Assembly (NCBI RefSeq): GCF_030819175.1
Contig: NZ_JAUTBJ010000002.1
Coordinates: 630,001-694,000, forward strand
From: Sphingomonas sp. SORGH_AS_0879
GTDB lineage: Bacteria; Pseudomonadota; Alphaproteobacteria; Sphingomonadales; Sphingomonadaceae
DNA: 64,000 nucleotides
Reading direction: 5' to 3'
The notes under the pieces are model-generated. The model searched no databases and was not told the origin of the DNA. It saw nothing but the letters and a program-made list of their open reading frames with translations. This document shows, piece by piece, positions 7,369 to 16,365 of this stretch (its first letter is position 1; each line of letters begins with the position of its first letter). The position numbers and the translations under genes were made by a program.

Positions 7369-9639
7369 ATGCAATATTGCCTGCACAGCGAACGCCGGGA
7401 CCAGCGGAGCGATACGCTGTCGCGCTTCGACCCGCGTTACTGGACGGTCGATTTTCCGCGCCCGATGATGGCGGCGGTGGTGGCGACCGCGCCCGATGCC
7501 TTGCGGGTCGATACGGTTTTCTACCGGACCGACGATCTGGCGGGCCTCATCTGGGAATCGGCGGACCGGCACGACCACCCATTGCTCCGCTATGAGACGG
7601 GGCGCGACTATCGCGAGTGCCGGTTGCGGTTCCGCTGGCGCTCGGGCGGGATGAAGCCGCTGGATGCGGTGCACGGCCCGACGCTGACCATCGAGGGGCG
7701 AGATGCGGACGGCAAGGCGCGCGCCTGGTATGTCCGGCTGTGGAATTATGCGACCGGGACGCCCGAGGATGCGGAGATCGTCATCGACTTCGCGAATCTG
7801 ACGGGCGGGTTCAACTTCCCCGAGGATCGCGATCCGGTCTGGGCGGGGGATGTCGACCGGATGTTCGTTTCGCTGGTTGCGCCCGGCTATGACGCGCATG
7901 CGGGATTTCTGGCCCAGCCGCAGGAAGGCTGGGTCGAGATGACCGGCATCGCCTGCGACGGACCGGGATCGGTGATCGGCGTCGGGGCGGCGGTGTTGCC
8001 CGAACAGGGGTTCGCAATCGCGAGCGGCTATGACGACAGCTATCACCTGACGCCGCAGCGTTTGCTGCGCAACATGCTGCACCTCGGCTATCGCGGAGAC
8101 ATCATCCATTATGTCGGCATGAGCCATTATTTCCGGCTCGAGCGACTGGGTGACGGCCTGTATGTCAGCCTGGCGGGCGGGGTGATGAACGCGGCATGCG
8201 CGGCATGGCATCGCGGCTTTGCGGCGGAGGCCAAGGCGCTGGGCCAAGACCTGATCTGGTCGCTCTCCTACGAGCTGTTCGATGCGCATTGCTGGAACGA
8301 CTGGAAACAGCGTTCGGCGGACGGCGGCCCCGCGCTGACCGGCTGGTCGCCGCCTTCGACGCTGCTCAGCCCGGCGCATGCGGGCGCGATGGCCTATCTG
8401 CGGGCGGTGGCGCAGGCGTTTCTGGCGATCGGTCAGGCGGCGGGGCTGGCGCCGAAATTCCAGGTCGGGGAGCCCTGGTGGTGGGTGCGGCCGTCGGATG
8501 GTGCGCCGTGCCTGTACGATGCGGCGGCGGTGGCGGCCTTCGCGCCGGTGCCGATGGCAAGCATGACGGGGCCGAAAAGCCAGGCGCAGCGCGACACGCT
8601 CGACCGGGCGGGGGCGTGTCTGGCGGCCTCGACGGCGGCGCTTTGTGCGGCGGCGAAAGCGGCGGCACCGGGCTGCGTCACCCATTTGCTCACCTATCTG
8701 CCGACCGTGCTCGACCCGCTCGCGCCCGAGGCTAGCCGCGCCAACATGCCGGTCGGCTGGGCGAGCCCGGCCTTCGATGTGTTGCAGCTGGAGGATTATG
8801 ACTGGGTGACGGCGGGCGACACCGCCTCGACCCGCAAGGGCGTGGCGCTGGCCGAGGCGCGGCTCGGCTATCCGCCGGGGCGGCAGCATTATCTGTCGGG
8901 CTTCGTGTTGCGTGCCGACCAGCGGGCGCAATGGGGCCGGATCGCCGAAGCCGCGCGGACGGCGCGTGACCGGGGCGTCGCCGCGACCTTCCTGTGGGCG
9001 ATCCCCCAGGTGATGCGCGACGGCTTCGTCTGTTGGGAAGGGGAGGATGATATGCAGGCTTTCGACGATGTGCTCTTTCCCCTGGCACTGGGGCGCGAGG
9101 CGGAGGTGACGCCCGGTTTCTCCACCGCGATCCTGACCGGCGCGGGCGGGCGAGAGGCGCGCAATGCCTCATGGGCGGAGGCGCGGACGACCTATGATGT
9201 CGGACCCGGCATCCGTTCGGCGGAGGACGTCGCCCGGCTGCTGGCCTTCTTCCGGGCGCGAATGGGACCGGCACGGGGCTTTCGCCTGCGCGATCCGTTC
9301 GACAGCACCGGCACCGAGGAGCGCGTCGGCACCGGCGACGGCACCACGCGCCGGTTCGCGCTGGTCCGTCACTATGACGATCAGGTGCGGCGGATCACCC
9401 GCCCGCTGGCGGGTAGCGTCTCGGTGAAGGTGGCGGGTGCGGGTGTGACGGATTTCGTCGTCGAGCCGGGCGGCTGGCTGCTGCTCGACACCGCGCCCGC
9501 GCCAGGCACGGCGATCACCGCCAGCTTCACCTTCGACGTGCCCGTCCGCTTTGCCGAGGATCGGTTGAGCGCGACGCTGGCCGGGTTCCGGGCGGGGGCG
9601 GTGCCCTCGGTCCCGCTGGTCGAGGTGCGGGAGGCATGA
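7369..9639 (+). CDS. TIM-barrel glycosidase-like / DUF2460 fusion tail protein (GTA gp12 equivalent)
   Basis: A 756-residue protein. Residues ~15-540 look like a glycoside-hydrolase TIM barrel module: 'RFDPRYWTVDFPRPMM' at the start, a carbohydrate-binding-like beta part, then barrel segments 'IIHYVGMSHY', 'LIWSLSYELFD', 'KFQVGEPWWW', 'VLQLEDYDWV' and 'ATFLWAIPQVM'. Residues ~545-756 are the DUF2460 distal-tail domain ('TTYDVGPGIRSAEDVARLLA', 'FRLRDPFD', 'RFALVRHYDD', terminal 'SVPLVEVREA'). DUF2460 proteins form the ring under the tail tube in GTAs. The barrel may degrade host envelope glycans. The stop overlaps the next ATG. Confidence 0.88.
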   Translation: MQYCLHSERRDQRSDTLSRFDPRYWTVDFPRPMMAAVVATAPDALRVDTVFYRTDDLAGLIWESADRHDHPLLRYETGRDYRECRLRFRWRSGGMKPLDAVHGPTLTIEGRDADGKARAWYVRLWNYATGTPEDAEIVIDFANLTGGFNFPEDRDPVWAGDVDRMFVSLVAPGYDAHAGFLAQPQEGWVEMTGIACDGPGSVIGVGAAVLPEQGFAIASGYDDSYHLTPQRLLRNMLHLGYRGDIIHYVGMSHYFRLERLGDGLYVSLAGGVMNAACAAWHRGFAAEAKALGQDLIWSLSYELFDAHCWNDWKQRSADGGPALTGWSPPSTLLSPAHAGAMAYLRAVAQAFLAIGQAAGLAPKFQVGEPWWWVRPSDGAPCLYDAAAVAAFAPVPMASMTGPKSQAQRDTLDRAGACLAASTAALCAAAKAAAPGCVTHLLTYLPTVLDPLAPEASRANMPVGWASPAFDVLQLEDYDWVTAGDTASTRKGVALAEARLGYPPGRQHYLSGFVLRADQRAQWGRIAEAARTARDRGVAATFLWAIPQVMRDGFVCWEGEDDMQAFDDVLFPLALGREAEVTPGFSTAILTGAGGREARNASWAEARTTYDVGPGIRSAEDVARLLAFFRARMGPARGFRLRDPFDSTGTEERVGTGDGTTRRFALVRHYDDQVRRITRPLAGSVSVKVAGAGVTDFVVEPGGWLLLDTAPAPGTAITASFTFDVPVRFAEDRLSATLAGFRAGAVPSVPLVEVREA

Positions 9640-10442
9640 GCGCCGACACGGTCACGACATGGGTGCTGTGCTGGCGGATCGACCGGCGCGACGGGGTGAC
9701 GATCGGGCTGACCGGGCATGACCATGACCTGTGGATCGATGAACTCCGCTACCGCGCCGCGCCCGGCCTGGTGCCGAGTGCGATCCTGCGCGGCGATGGG
9801 CTGGACCCCGATCTGATGGACGCCTCGGGCGCGCTGACCAGTGCCGCGATCGCCGAGCGCGACCTGCTGGCCGGTCGCTGGGACGGGGCGAGCGTGGCGG
9901 CGTTCGCGGTCGACTGGACCGGCGAGGCCGCACCCGTGCCGCTGGGGCAGGGCGTGATCGGCGCGGTGCAACTGGGCGAGGGGGGCTTCACCGCCGAACT
10001 GCGCGGCATGGGCGCGCTGCTCGACCAGCCGGTGGCGGAGGAAACCTCGCCCGACTGCCGCGCCTCGCTGGGCGACCGGCGGTGCCGGGTGGCGATGGCG
10101 GGGCGGCGGCGCTTCGCGCGCGTCGCGGCCTGGGATGGCGAGGTGATGCTGACCCTCGACACCGCCGAGCCGGTCGCCAATGCCTATGGCCAGGGACGGC
10201 TGATCTGGCTCGGCGGAGCCAATACCGGGCTGGAGAGCGCAGTCGCGCGGTCGGAGGGGAACCGGCTGTGGCTCTCCGCCACGCCCGCCTTCGCCATCGA
10301 GGGCACGCCGCTGATCGAACTGGTCGAGGGGTGCGACAAGCGGCTGGAGACCTGTTTGTCGCGCTTTGCCAATGCTGTGAATTTCCGGGGCGAGCCGTTC
10401 CTGCCCGGCATCGACCTGCTTACCCGCTATCCCGGCGCATGA
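9636..10442 (+). CDS. DUF2163 (phage BR0599-type) tail hub protein, GTA gp13
   Basis: A 268-residue protein with the DUF2163 N-terminal pattern ('CWRIDRRDGVTIGLTGHDHD') and C-terminal BR0599 pattern 'GCDKRLETCLSRFANAVNF' then 'RGEPFLPG'. Conserved Cys pairs ('SPDCRASLGDRRCRV', 'CDKRLETC') match the iron-sulphur or disulphide hub described for GTA gp13. It overlaps its neighbours by four bases on each side, so the four genes from DUF2460 to the megatron are one translationally coupled block. Confidence 0.9.
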   Translation: MSADTVTTWVLCWRIDRRDGVTIGLTGHDHDLWIDELRYRAAPGLVPSAILRGDGLDPDLMDASGALTSAAIAERDLLAGRWDGASVAAFAVDWTGEAAPVPLGQGVIGAVQLGEGGFTAELRGMGALLDQPVAEETSPDCRASLGDRRCRVAMAGRRRFARVAAWDGEVMLTLDTAEPVANAYGQGRLIWLGGANTGLESAVARSEGNRLWLSATPAFAIEGTPLIELVEGCDKRLETCLSRFANAVNFRGEPFLPGIDLLTRYPGA

Positions 10443-10807
10443 GTGGCGTGGAGGCGGCGGCGCGGGCGCTGGTCGGCGTGCGGTTCCGGCTGCACGGGCG
10501 CGATCCGGTGCATGGCCTCGACTGTGTCGGGCTGGTCGCGGCGGCGACCGGGCGGGATGCGCCGACCGGCTATGGCTGGCGGAGCGGTGACGCGGGGCCG
10601 GTGTCGGCGCTGCTCGATGCGCAGTTCCCGCGGGGAGAGGACGCGCCGGGCGCGGTGATGCTGCTGCGTGCCGGGCCGGGACAACTGCACTTGGCGATCC
10701 GGGTGAGCGACGGGATCGTCCATGCCGATGCCGGGCTTCGCCGCGTCGCCTGGCGACCGGGCGCGCCGCCCTGGCCGGTGCTGGGATATTGGAAGGGGGA
10801 GGGGTAA
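10439..10807 (+). CDS. NlpC/P60 family tail peptidase, GTA gp14
   Basis: A 122-residue cysteine peptidase. The catalytic Cys lies in 'VHGLDCVGLVAA' (~residue 27) and the His in 'GPGQLHLAIRVSDG' (~residue 87), with the hydrophobic strand context expected of the fold. In GTAs and phages this protein cuts peptidoglycan cross-links during DNA entry. ATG starts inside the previous gene's stop codon; the stop overlaps the next ATG by one base (TAATG). Confidence 0.9.
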   Translation: MSGVEAAARALVGVRFRLHGRDPVHGLDCVGLVAAATGRDAPTGYGWRSGDAGPVSALLDAQFPRGEDAPGAVMLLRAGPGQLHLAIRVSDGIVHADAGLRRVAWRPGAPPWPVLGYWKGEG

Positions 10808-12937
10808 TGGCGACCTTGGTGTTGGGCACGGTGGGCCGTGCGCTGCTGGGGCCGGTGGGCGGCGCGATCGGCGCGCTGATCGGCAACCGGGTGGATCATG
10901 CCGTGCTGGGCTCGCCCCGGCGACAGGGGCCGCGCCTGGCCGAGCTGTCGGTGCAGACCTCCAGCTATGGCACGCAGGTGCCCGCCATCTTCGGCACGAT
11001 GCGCGTGGCGGGCCCCGTCATCTGGGCGACCGATCTGGTCGAGTCGCGCGGCATCTCCGGTGGGGGCAAGGGGCGGCCGAGCACGGAAAGCTACAGCTAT
11101 TCCGCCAATTTCGCGGTCGCTTTGTCGGGGCGGACGATCCGGCGCGTCGGGCGCATCTGGGCCGATGGACGCCTGCTGCGCGGGGAAGCGGGCGACTTCA
11201 AGGTCGCGACCGGCTTTCGCCTCCACACGGGTACCGAGGACCAGCCGGTCGATCCGCTGATCGCCTCGGTCGAGGGCGCGCGTGCCTCGGCCTTTCGGGG
11301 GATCGCCTATGCGGTGTTCGAGGGGCTGGCGCTGGCCGAGTTCGGCAACCGGATCCCCCAACTCACCTTCGAGGTGGAGGCGGATGCGGCGTCCCTGTCC
11401 TGCGGCACGATCGCGCAGGCCCTCTCGCCATGGGTGCGGGCGGGCGATGACGGCACGATGGTCGGCGGCTTTGCGGCGAGCGGGGGGAAGCGTGCGCGCG
11501 GTGCTGGCGATGCTCGCCGATATGAGCGGCGGTCAGTGGGTGGCGGAAGGGCGCGGCCTGCGCCTCGCGGTGCCCGACCCCGCCGCCGTCCCGACCCTCA
11601 TCCAAGATGAGGGGATGGGCGCCGACGGACCGGGCCGCCGCGGCCAGCGCGAGGTGGCGGCGGAGGCGATCCTCCCGGCGAGCGTCACCGTCGCCCATTA
11701 TGATCCGGCGCGCGACTATCAGATCGGGATGCAGCGCGCGCGCCGCCCCGGCGGGGTGCGCGACGAGCGACTGGATCTGGCCGCCGTGCTCGATGCCGCC
11801 ACGGCGCGGACGCTGGCCGAGGATCGGCTGGCACGCAAACGGGCCGAGCGGGTGCGGCGGACCGTCACGCTCGGCCCCGATGCGCTGGCCATCGCGCCCG
11901 GCGGTCTCGTCACCATCGTGGGAGAGGCGGGACGCTGGCGCGTGGTCGAGGCGGCGTGGGAGGCCATGGCCGTGCGGCTGACCTGCGTGCCGGTGGGGCA
12001 TGTCGGGCCGATGCTGGCGGCGTCGCCGGGGCGGATCGCGCGGGCGACGGACCTGACCATCGGGGCGACGCGGCTGATCGCCTTTGAAGCGCCGCCGCTG
12101 ACCGACGACCTGCTGTCCGCCCCGCGCCTGACCGTCATCGCGGCGGGCGGGCCGGGATGGCGGCAGGCGAACCTGGCCTATAGCCTGGACGACGGGGCAA
12201 GCTGGACCGCGATCGGCACCACCGCGCTGCCGGGCGTGATCGGAAGCGTGACGGCGGTGACGCCGGGCGGTGGCACCACATCGTTGATCGACCGGCGCGG
12301 GGCGTTCGTGGTCACGGTGGCGGAGGATCTGGCCGATGCCGATGCGGCGGCGATCGAGGCGGGGGCCAATCTCGCCTGGATCGGCGGCGAGCTGATCCAG
12401 TTCGCGCGGGCCGAGCCGCTGGGCGACCGGCGCTGGCGATTGCGCGAGTTGCGGCGTGGCCTGCGCGGGACCGAGGCGATGATCGGGCAGGCGGTGGCGG
12501 GAATGCCCTTCGCGCTGATCGCGGCGGAGGCGGTACGGACCATCGACGTGCCGATGACCGCGCTGGGCGGTCGTGTCCGCTTCCTGGCCCATGGCGTGGC
12601 GGACGGCACCGAGGGTGTGCAGGCGGTGGCGGAGGTCACTGGTCGTTCGATCCTGCCGCCCGCCCCCATCGGATTATGGAGCCGCCGGAATGCGGACGGC
12701 CACGTCACCCTGGGCTGGACCCGGCGAAGTCGGCTCGGCTGGCGCTGGCTCGACCGGGTCGATGCGCCGCTGGGCGAGGAGGCGGAGCGCTATCGCGTGA
12801 CCCTGGGCGACCGGGAGGCGATCGTGACCGCCCCCGGCTGGACCGGCATGGCGAGCGTGGGGGAGCGGGTGACGGTGCGGCAATTGGGGACCTGGGGCGC
12901 GTCGGCGCCGCTGGTCGGATTCGTGGGAGAGAATTGA
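10807..12937 (+). pseudogene. GTA gp15-like tail 'megatron' protein, frameshifted
   Basis: The N-terminal part runs from ATG 10807 and matches tail hub proteins ('SVQTSSYGTQVPAIFGTMRV', 'GPVIWATDL', 'YSYSANFAVALS'). At a run of six G (11482-11487) the frame is lost and ends at 11610, while frame +2 continues the family sequence ('GGSVRAVLAMLADMSGGQW', 'YQIGMQRARRPG', 'TCVPVGHVGP') to 12937. With five G the gene would encode about 710 residues without interruption. Rhodobacter gp15 is near 1300 residues; the missing barrel may be the one fused to DUF2460 upstream. A homopolymer lesion could be a sequencing error or a real inactivation. Confidence 0.82.
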
Positions 12938-12938
12938 A

Positions 12939-13442
12939 ATGACCGGAGAAACACCGCGCTGGACGCTGCCGCTGCTGACCGCGGGGCAGGCGCAGAAGGA
13001 AATCACCCATAACGAGGCGCTGACCCTGCTGGACATGGTGGTGCAACCCTGTGTCGAGGCGGTGGGCCTCGACACCCCGCCCGACGCGCCCGTGCCGGGC
13101 CAGGCCTGGGTGGTCGGCGACCAGCCGGTGGCGGCGTGGAAGGACCGTGCCGCGATGCTGGCCGGATGGACCGAGGGCGGGTGGCGATTTCTCCCGCCGC
13201 GCCAGGGGCTTTCGGTGTGGAACAAGGCCGAACAATGCCGATCCGATTGGGACGGGACGGCATGGCGGACGGGGCGCGTCGTCGCGCGCGAATTGACCGT
13301 GAACGGTAAAAAAGTTTTGGGCGCGCAACAATCCGCCATCGTCCAACCGGATGGAGGGCAAGTCATTGATATAGAGGCACGTTATGCGCTGAACGCGGTC
13401 ATCTCGGCGCTGCGGAGCCATGGATTGATCGCCTCGGACTGA
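12939..13442 (+). CDS. DUF2793 family protein closing the tail cluster
   Basis: A 167-residue protein with the DUF2793 pattern 'WTLPLLTAGQAQKEITHNEA' and later 'WRFLPPRQGLSVWN', plus a C-terminal helix. The family is found at the 3' end of GTA-like and prophage tail clusters in alphaproteobacteria; the role is thought to be in fibres but is not established. It starts two bases after the megatron stop. Confidence 0.8.
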   Translation: MTGETPRWTLPLLTAGQAQKEITHNEALTLLDMVVQPCVEAVGLDTPPDAPVPGQAWVVGDQPVAAWKDRAAMLAGWTEGGWRFLPPRQGLSVWNKAEQCRSDWDGTAWRTGRVVARELTVNGKKVLGAQQSAIVQPDGGQVIDIEARYALNAVISALRSHGLIASD

Positions 13443-13555
13443 CGAAATTCCTGTGCCTTTAATGCCACAGTGCCGGGCTTTTGTTTGCTTGCGTGGAAAC
13501 CAACACGTCGATAGTGGGTTTGCGCTGTCCGTAGTGACAACCAAGAAAGGGGACT

Positions 13556-14686
13556 ATGATGCGGAAGCTTGCCATTGTTCTGGCACTCGCCTCCACCGCT
13601 CTGGCTTCGCCTGCCCTCGCCCGCGACAAGTCGTGGTACGTCGGCATCGAAGGCGGCGGGATGATCGTCGAGGACATCGATTATGATGTCACCGGCACGC
13701 GCACCGGTGTGGCCACCGTCGACCATGACTATGGTTATGATGTTGACGCCGTGATGGGTTACGACTTCGGTGGTTTCCGTCTGGAAACCGAAGTCGGCTA
13801 TCGCCGCGCGACCGTCGACGGCTTCAGCTCGACCACGCTGACCAACACCGGCATCGGTGCGGGCACGGTTGCGGCTGGTAACTACGACTATGCCGGTGGT
13901 TCCACCTCGGCGCTCAGCTTCATGCTGAACGGCTTGCTGGACTTCGGTGCCGATGACGGCATCCAGGGCTTCGTCGGTGGCGGCGTCGGCGTCGCGCGCG
14001 TCAAGGCGAACTACGCCCTGAACAACCGCGCCGACTTCCTGAACGACTCGGACACCGTGTTCGCGTGGCAGGCTCTGGCGGGCATCCGTGCGCCGCTGAC
14101 CGACCACATCGACGCGACGCTGAAGTATCGCTTCTTCAACGCCGAGAACGTCAAGCTGGTCGACGTCGCGAACAACACGTTCGACGGCCGTTTCCGTTCG
14201 CACTCGATCCTGGGTGGCGTGGCGTACAACTTCGGCGAACCGGCAGCTCCGCCGCCCCCGCCGCCGCCCCCGCCGCCCCCGCCGCCTCCTCCCCCGCCGC
14301 CCCCGCCGCCGGCTCCGGAGCCCGTGCAGTGCTCGCCGGGTCCGTTCATCGTGTTCTTCGAATGGGACAAGTCGGACGTCACCCCGGAAGCAGCGTCGAT
14401 CCTCGACAATGCGATCACCCAGTACCAGAGCTGCGGCAATGCCCGCGTGATGGTTGCGGGCTACACCGACACGTCGGGTACGCCGCGCTACAACCAGGGT
14501 CTGTCGCAGCGTCGTGCCGACGCGGTGAAGGCGTACATGACGTCGCGTTCGATCCCGGACGGCACGATCACGACCGAGGCGTTCGGCGAGCAGCGCGACA
14601 AGCTGCGCGTTCAGACCGCGGACGGCGTCCGCGAGGTCCAGAACCGTCGCGTCGAAATCACCTACGGTCCGGGCGCTGGCCAATAA
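13556..14686 (+). CDS. OmpA-like outer membrane protein with poly-proline hinge
   Basis: A 376-residue precursor. Residues 1-23 are a signal peptide ending 'ASPALA'. Residues ~24-225 form an eight-strand barrel ('WYVGIEGGGM' ... 'SILGGVAYNF'). A hinge of more than twenty consecutive prolines follows, then an OmpA C-terminal peptidoglycan-binding domain: 'VMVAGYTDTSG', 'YNQGLSQRRADAVKAYM', 'NRRVEITYGPG', with the Asp and Arg residues that hold diaminopimelate. A ribosome site AAAGGGG lies at 13546-13552. A rho-independent terminator follows. It anchors the outer membrane to the wall. Confidence 0.93.
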   Translation: MMRKLAIVLALASTALASPALARDKSWYVGIEGGGMIVEDIDYDVTGTRTGVATVDHDYGYDVDAVMGYDFGGFRLETEVGYRRATVDGFSSTTLTNTGIGAGTVAAGNYDYAGGSTSALSFMLNGLLDFGADDGIQGFVGGGVGVARVKANYALNNRADFLNDSDTVFAWQALAGIRAPLTDHIDATLKYRFFNAENVKLVDVANNTFDGRFRSHSILGGVAYNFGEPAAPPPPPPPPPPPPPPPPPPPPPAPEPVQCSPGPFIVFFEWDKSDVTPEAASILDNAITQYQSCGNARVMVAGYTDTSGTPRYNQGLSQRRADAVKAYMTSRSIPDGTITTEAFGEQRDKLRVQTADGVREVQNRRVEITYGPGAGQ

Positions 14687-14717
14687 GCCACGCTCAGCCA
14701 AGGCTGATGACGAAAGA

Positions 14718-14749
14718 GGGAGGTCGGCGAAAGCCGGCCTCCCTTTTTT
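14718..14749 (+). terminator. Rho-independent terminator of the ompA-like gene
   Basis: An eleven-base stem (gggaggtcggc / gccggcctccc, one G-T type mismatch) with loop gaaa, followed by six T. It lies 31 bases after the stop codon. The remaining gap to 15004 holds no recognisable gene or structure. Confidence 0.82.
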
Positions 14750-15004
14750 CTTTGGGGCCATATGTGGTGGTCACCCGTCATGCGGCGCTACGCCCGCATG
14801 CTTGATCGGTTTCGATAGCGTTGCAGGAACCCATGCCGAATTCGGCGAGGTCGGTCCTGCGCAAACCTTCCGCAAGATCGTTCGCCCGCCGCAACGAGCC
14901 GTTATCCCCGCCGCCCTGACGCCAATACCCGCTCAATAGCGACGGATTCACACTTTCTTGGTATCTGTCCACTATGGACAGGGATTGGATGTGAAAGGAA
15001 TCTC

Positions 15005-15544
15005 ATGGCGCGGGCGGGCCCGGATTATAAAAGCCGGGAGGCGCGCCGACAGGTTCTGATCCCCTGCCGCATCAAGTCCGTGCGGGGCTGGGGCGATGCG
15101 TGCATTCACAATGTCTCGTCGCGCGGCATGATGCTGGCGAGCGACGACCCCTTGCAGGCGGGCGAATATGTCGACATCCGTCGCGGCCGTCAGGTCGTGA
15201 TCGGCCGCGTCATCTGGCGGCGGGACCGCTTCTCCGGCATCCGGACCCAGGATAGGATCAGCGCCGACGCGCTGGTCAACGAACCGCGTCTGGAGGGCAA
15301 GCCCGCCGCGCTCGCATCCGGCGGCGATCGTCGCGACGCACCGCATCGCATGGTCAGCGAAATCGACGCCGCGCGCCGTATGGAGCGAAGCCGCTCCATA
15401 TCCAGCGCGCTGCAATTCGGCGCGCTCTGCCTGTTCGGTCTGGCCGCCGCCGCGACGATTGCGGTCCAGGTCGGGCATATGCTCGCCGCGCCCAGCGTCC
15501 GGATTCAGCAGGCGCTGGCCGACGCAGCGAATCTTCCCCGCTGA
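15005..15544 (+). CDS. PilZ-domain protein with C-terminal membrane anchor
   Basis: A 179-residue protein preceded by AAAGGA. Residues ~10-95 are a PilZ domain with the c-di-GMP binding elements: Arg-rich 'REARRQVLIPCRIK' and 'NVSSRGMML' (the D/NxSxxG motif). A hydrophobic segment 'FGALCLFGLAAAATIAVQVG' near residue 140 should anchor it in the inner membrane with PilZ on the cytoplasmic side. Likely a c-di-GMP effector; the output is unknown. Confidence 0.85.
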   Translation: MARAGPDYKSREARRQVLIPCRIKSVRGWGDACIHNVSSRGMMLASDDPLQAGEYVDIRRGRQVVIGRVIWRRDRFSGIRTQDRISADALVNEPRLEGKPAALASGGDRRDAPHRMVSEIDAARRMERSRSISSALQFGALCLFGLAAAATIAVQVGHMLAAPSVRIQQALADAANLPR

Positions 15545-15553
15545 CCCCCGGGT

Positions 15554-16318
15554 TCAGCCCTGATCCGGTTCCGCGAGCGCGGCGACCAGCCAATCGGGGC
15601 GCAAGGCGTCACCCAGCGACTCGACCCGGCGATGCTCGACCATCAACCCCAGCGCGGGATAGGTGGCGCGGGTCCGGTCTCCACTTTCTCCCAGTGGCGC
15701 GACGACCAGCCGCCGATTGACCTTCGACCGATGGTGCATCCGCGCCGTATTCTCCTGCCCGACATAGCAGCCCTTGGTGAAGCTGACGCCGTTCAGCTCG
15801 CGCGCATTGCACTCCAGCCATAGCGTCTCGCCCGAGCCCAGTTCGCCCACGCCTTCCGTCACGCCCAGCGACAGGCGATGCGCGGTCCACCCGCTCGCCG
15901 CCTCGCCCGCCGGGGCCAGCCAGCGCTTGCCCAGCGCCGCCAGCCGGGGGTCGGCGGGGCGGCCGGGGGCATCCAGGCTCCAATGCACCGCCAGATCGTG
16001 GACCGGCGTGATGGTGATCGCCCGTCGCAACCGATAGATGGTCAGCCGCCGGGCAAGGGCGTCGGCCTGATCGGCTTCCGCATCGATCAGTACCGCCTCG
16101 CCATCGGCCCAGAGGAAGAAGTCGAACAACGCCTTGCCCTGCGGTGTCAGCAGTCCGGCCCAACGGGGAGCATCCGGCTCCAGCCCCAGCACATCCTGGG
16201 TCAGCAGCCCTTGCAGAAATCCACGCACATCCTCGCCGCCTACGCGGATCAGGCGGCGGTCGGCCAGGGTCGTGCCGGGCGTGCTTCCGGAGGCGGTCGT
16301 CGGGGTGGTATCGCTCAT
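15554..16318 (-). CDS. ygfZ: Folate-binding protein YgfZ (iron-sulphur cluster assembly factor)
   Basis: Encodes 254 residues from ATG 16318 ('MSDTTP'); an upstream GTG in frame is less likely. The family signature 'KGCYVGQE' with its redox-active Cys is present, as is an N-terminal GcvT-like part ('FLQGLLTQDV', 'LTPQGKALFDFFLW'). YgfZ uses tetrahydrofolate to support repair or assembly of Fe-S enzymes such as MiaB. It is divergent from the dihydroorotase gene; the 47-base gap must hold both promoters. Confidence 0.92.
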   Translation of the reverse strand: MSDTTPTTASGSTPGTTLADRRLIRVGGEDVRGFLQGLLTQDVLGLEPDAPRWAGLLTPQGKALFDFFLWADGEAVLIDAEADQADALARRLTIYRLRRAITITPVHDLAVHWSLDAPGRPADPRLAALGKRWLAPAGEAASGWTAHRLSLGVTEGVGELGSGETLWLECNARELNGVSFTKGCYVGQENTARMHHRSKVNRRLVVAPLGESGDRTRATYPALGLMVEHRRVESLGDALRPDWLVAALAEPDQG

Positions 16319-16365
16319 GCGGGCAAGGTAGGAAGGCGCGACCATTCGCGAAAGGCCCGTTCGTC

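Noticed and set aside
11470..11500. Programmed ribosomal frameshift in the megatron gene
   Set aside because: The G run lacks a standard slippery heptamer context, and GTA megatron genes are normally in one frame; a mutation or read error is simpler.
14011..14439. - strand frame with a long poly-glycine run
   Set aside because: Complement of the poly-proline hinge of the OmpA-like gene, not a gene.
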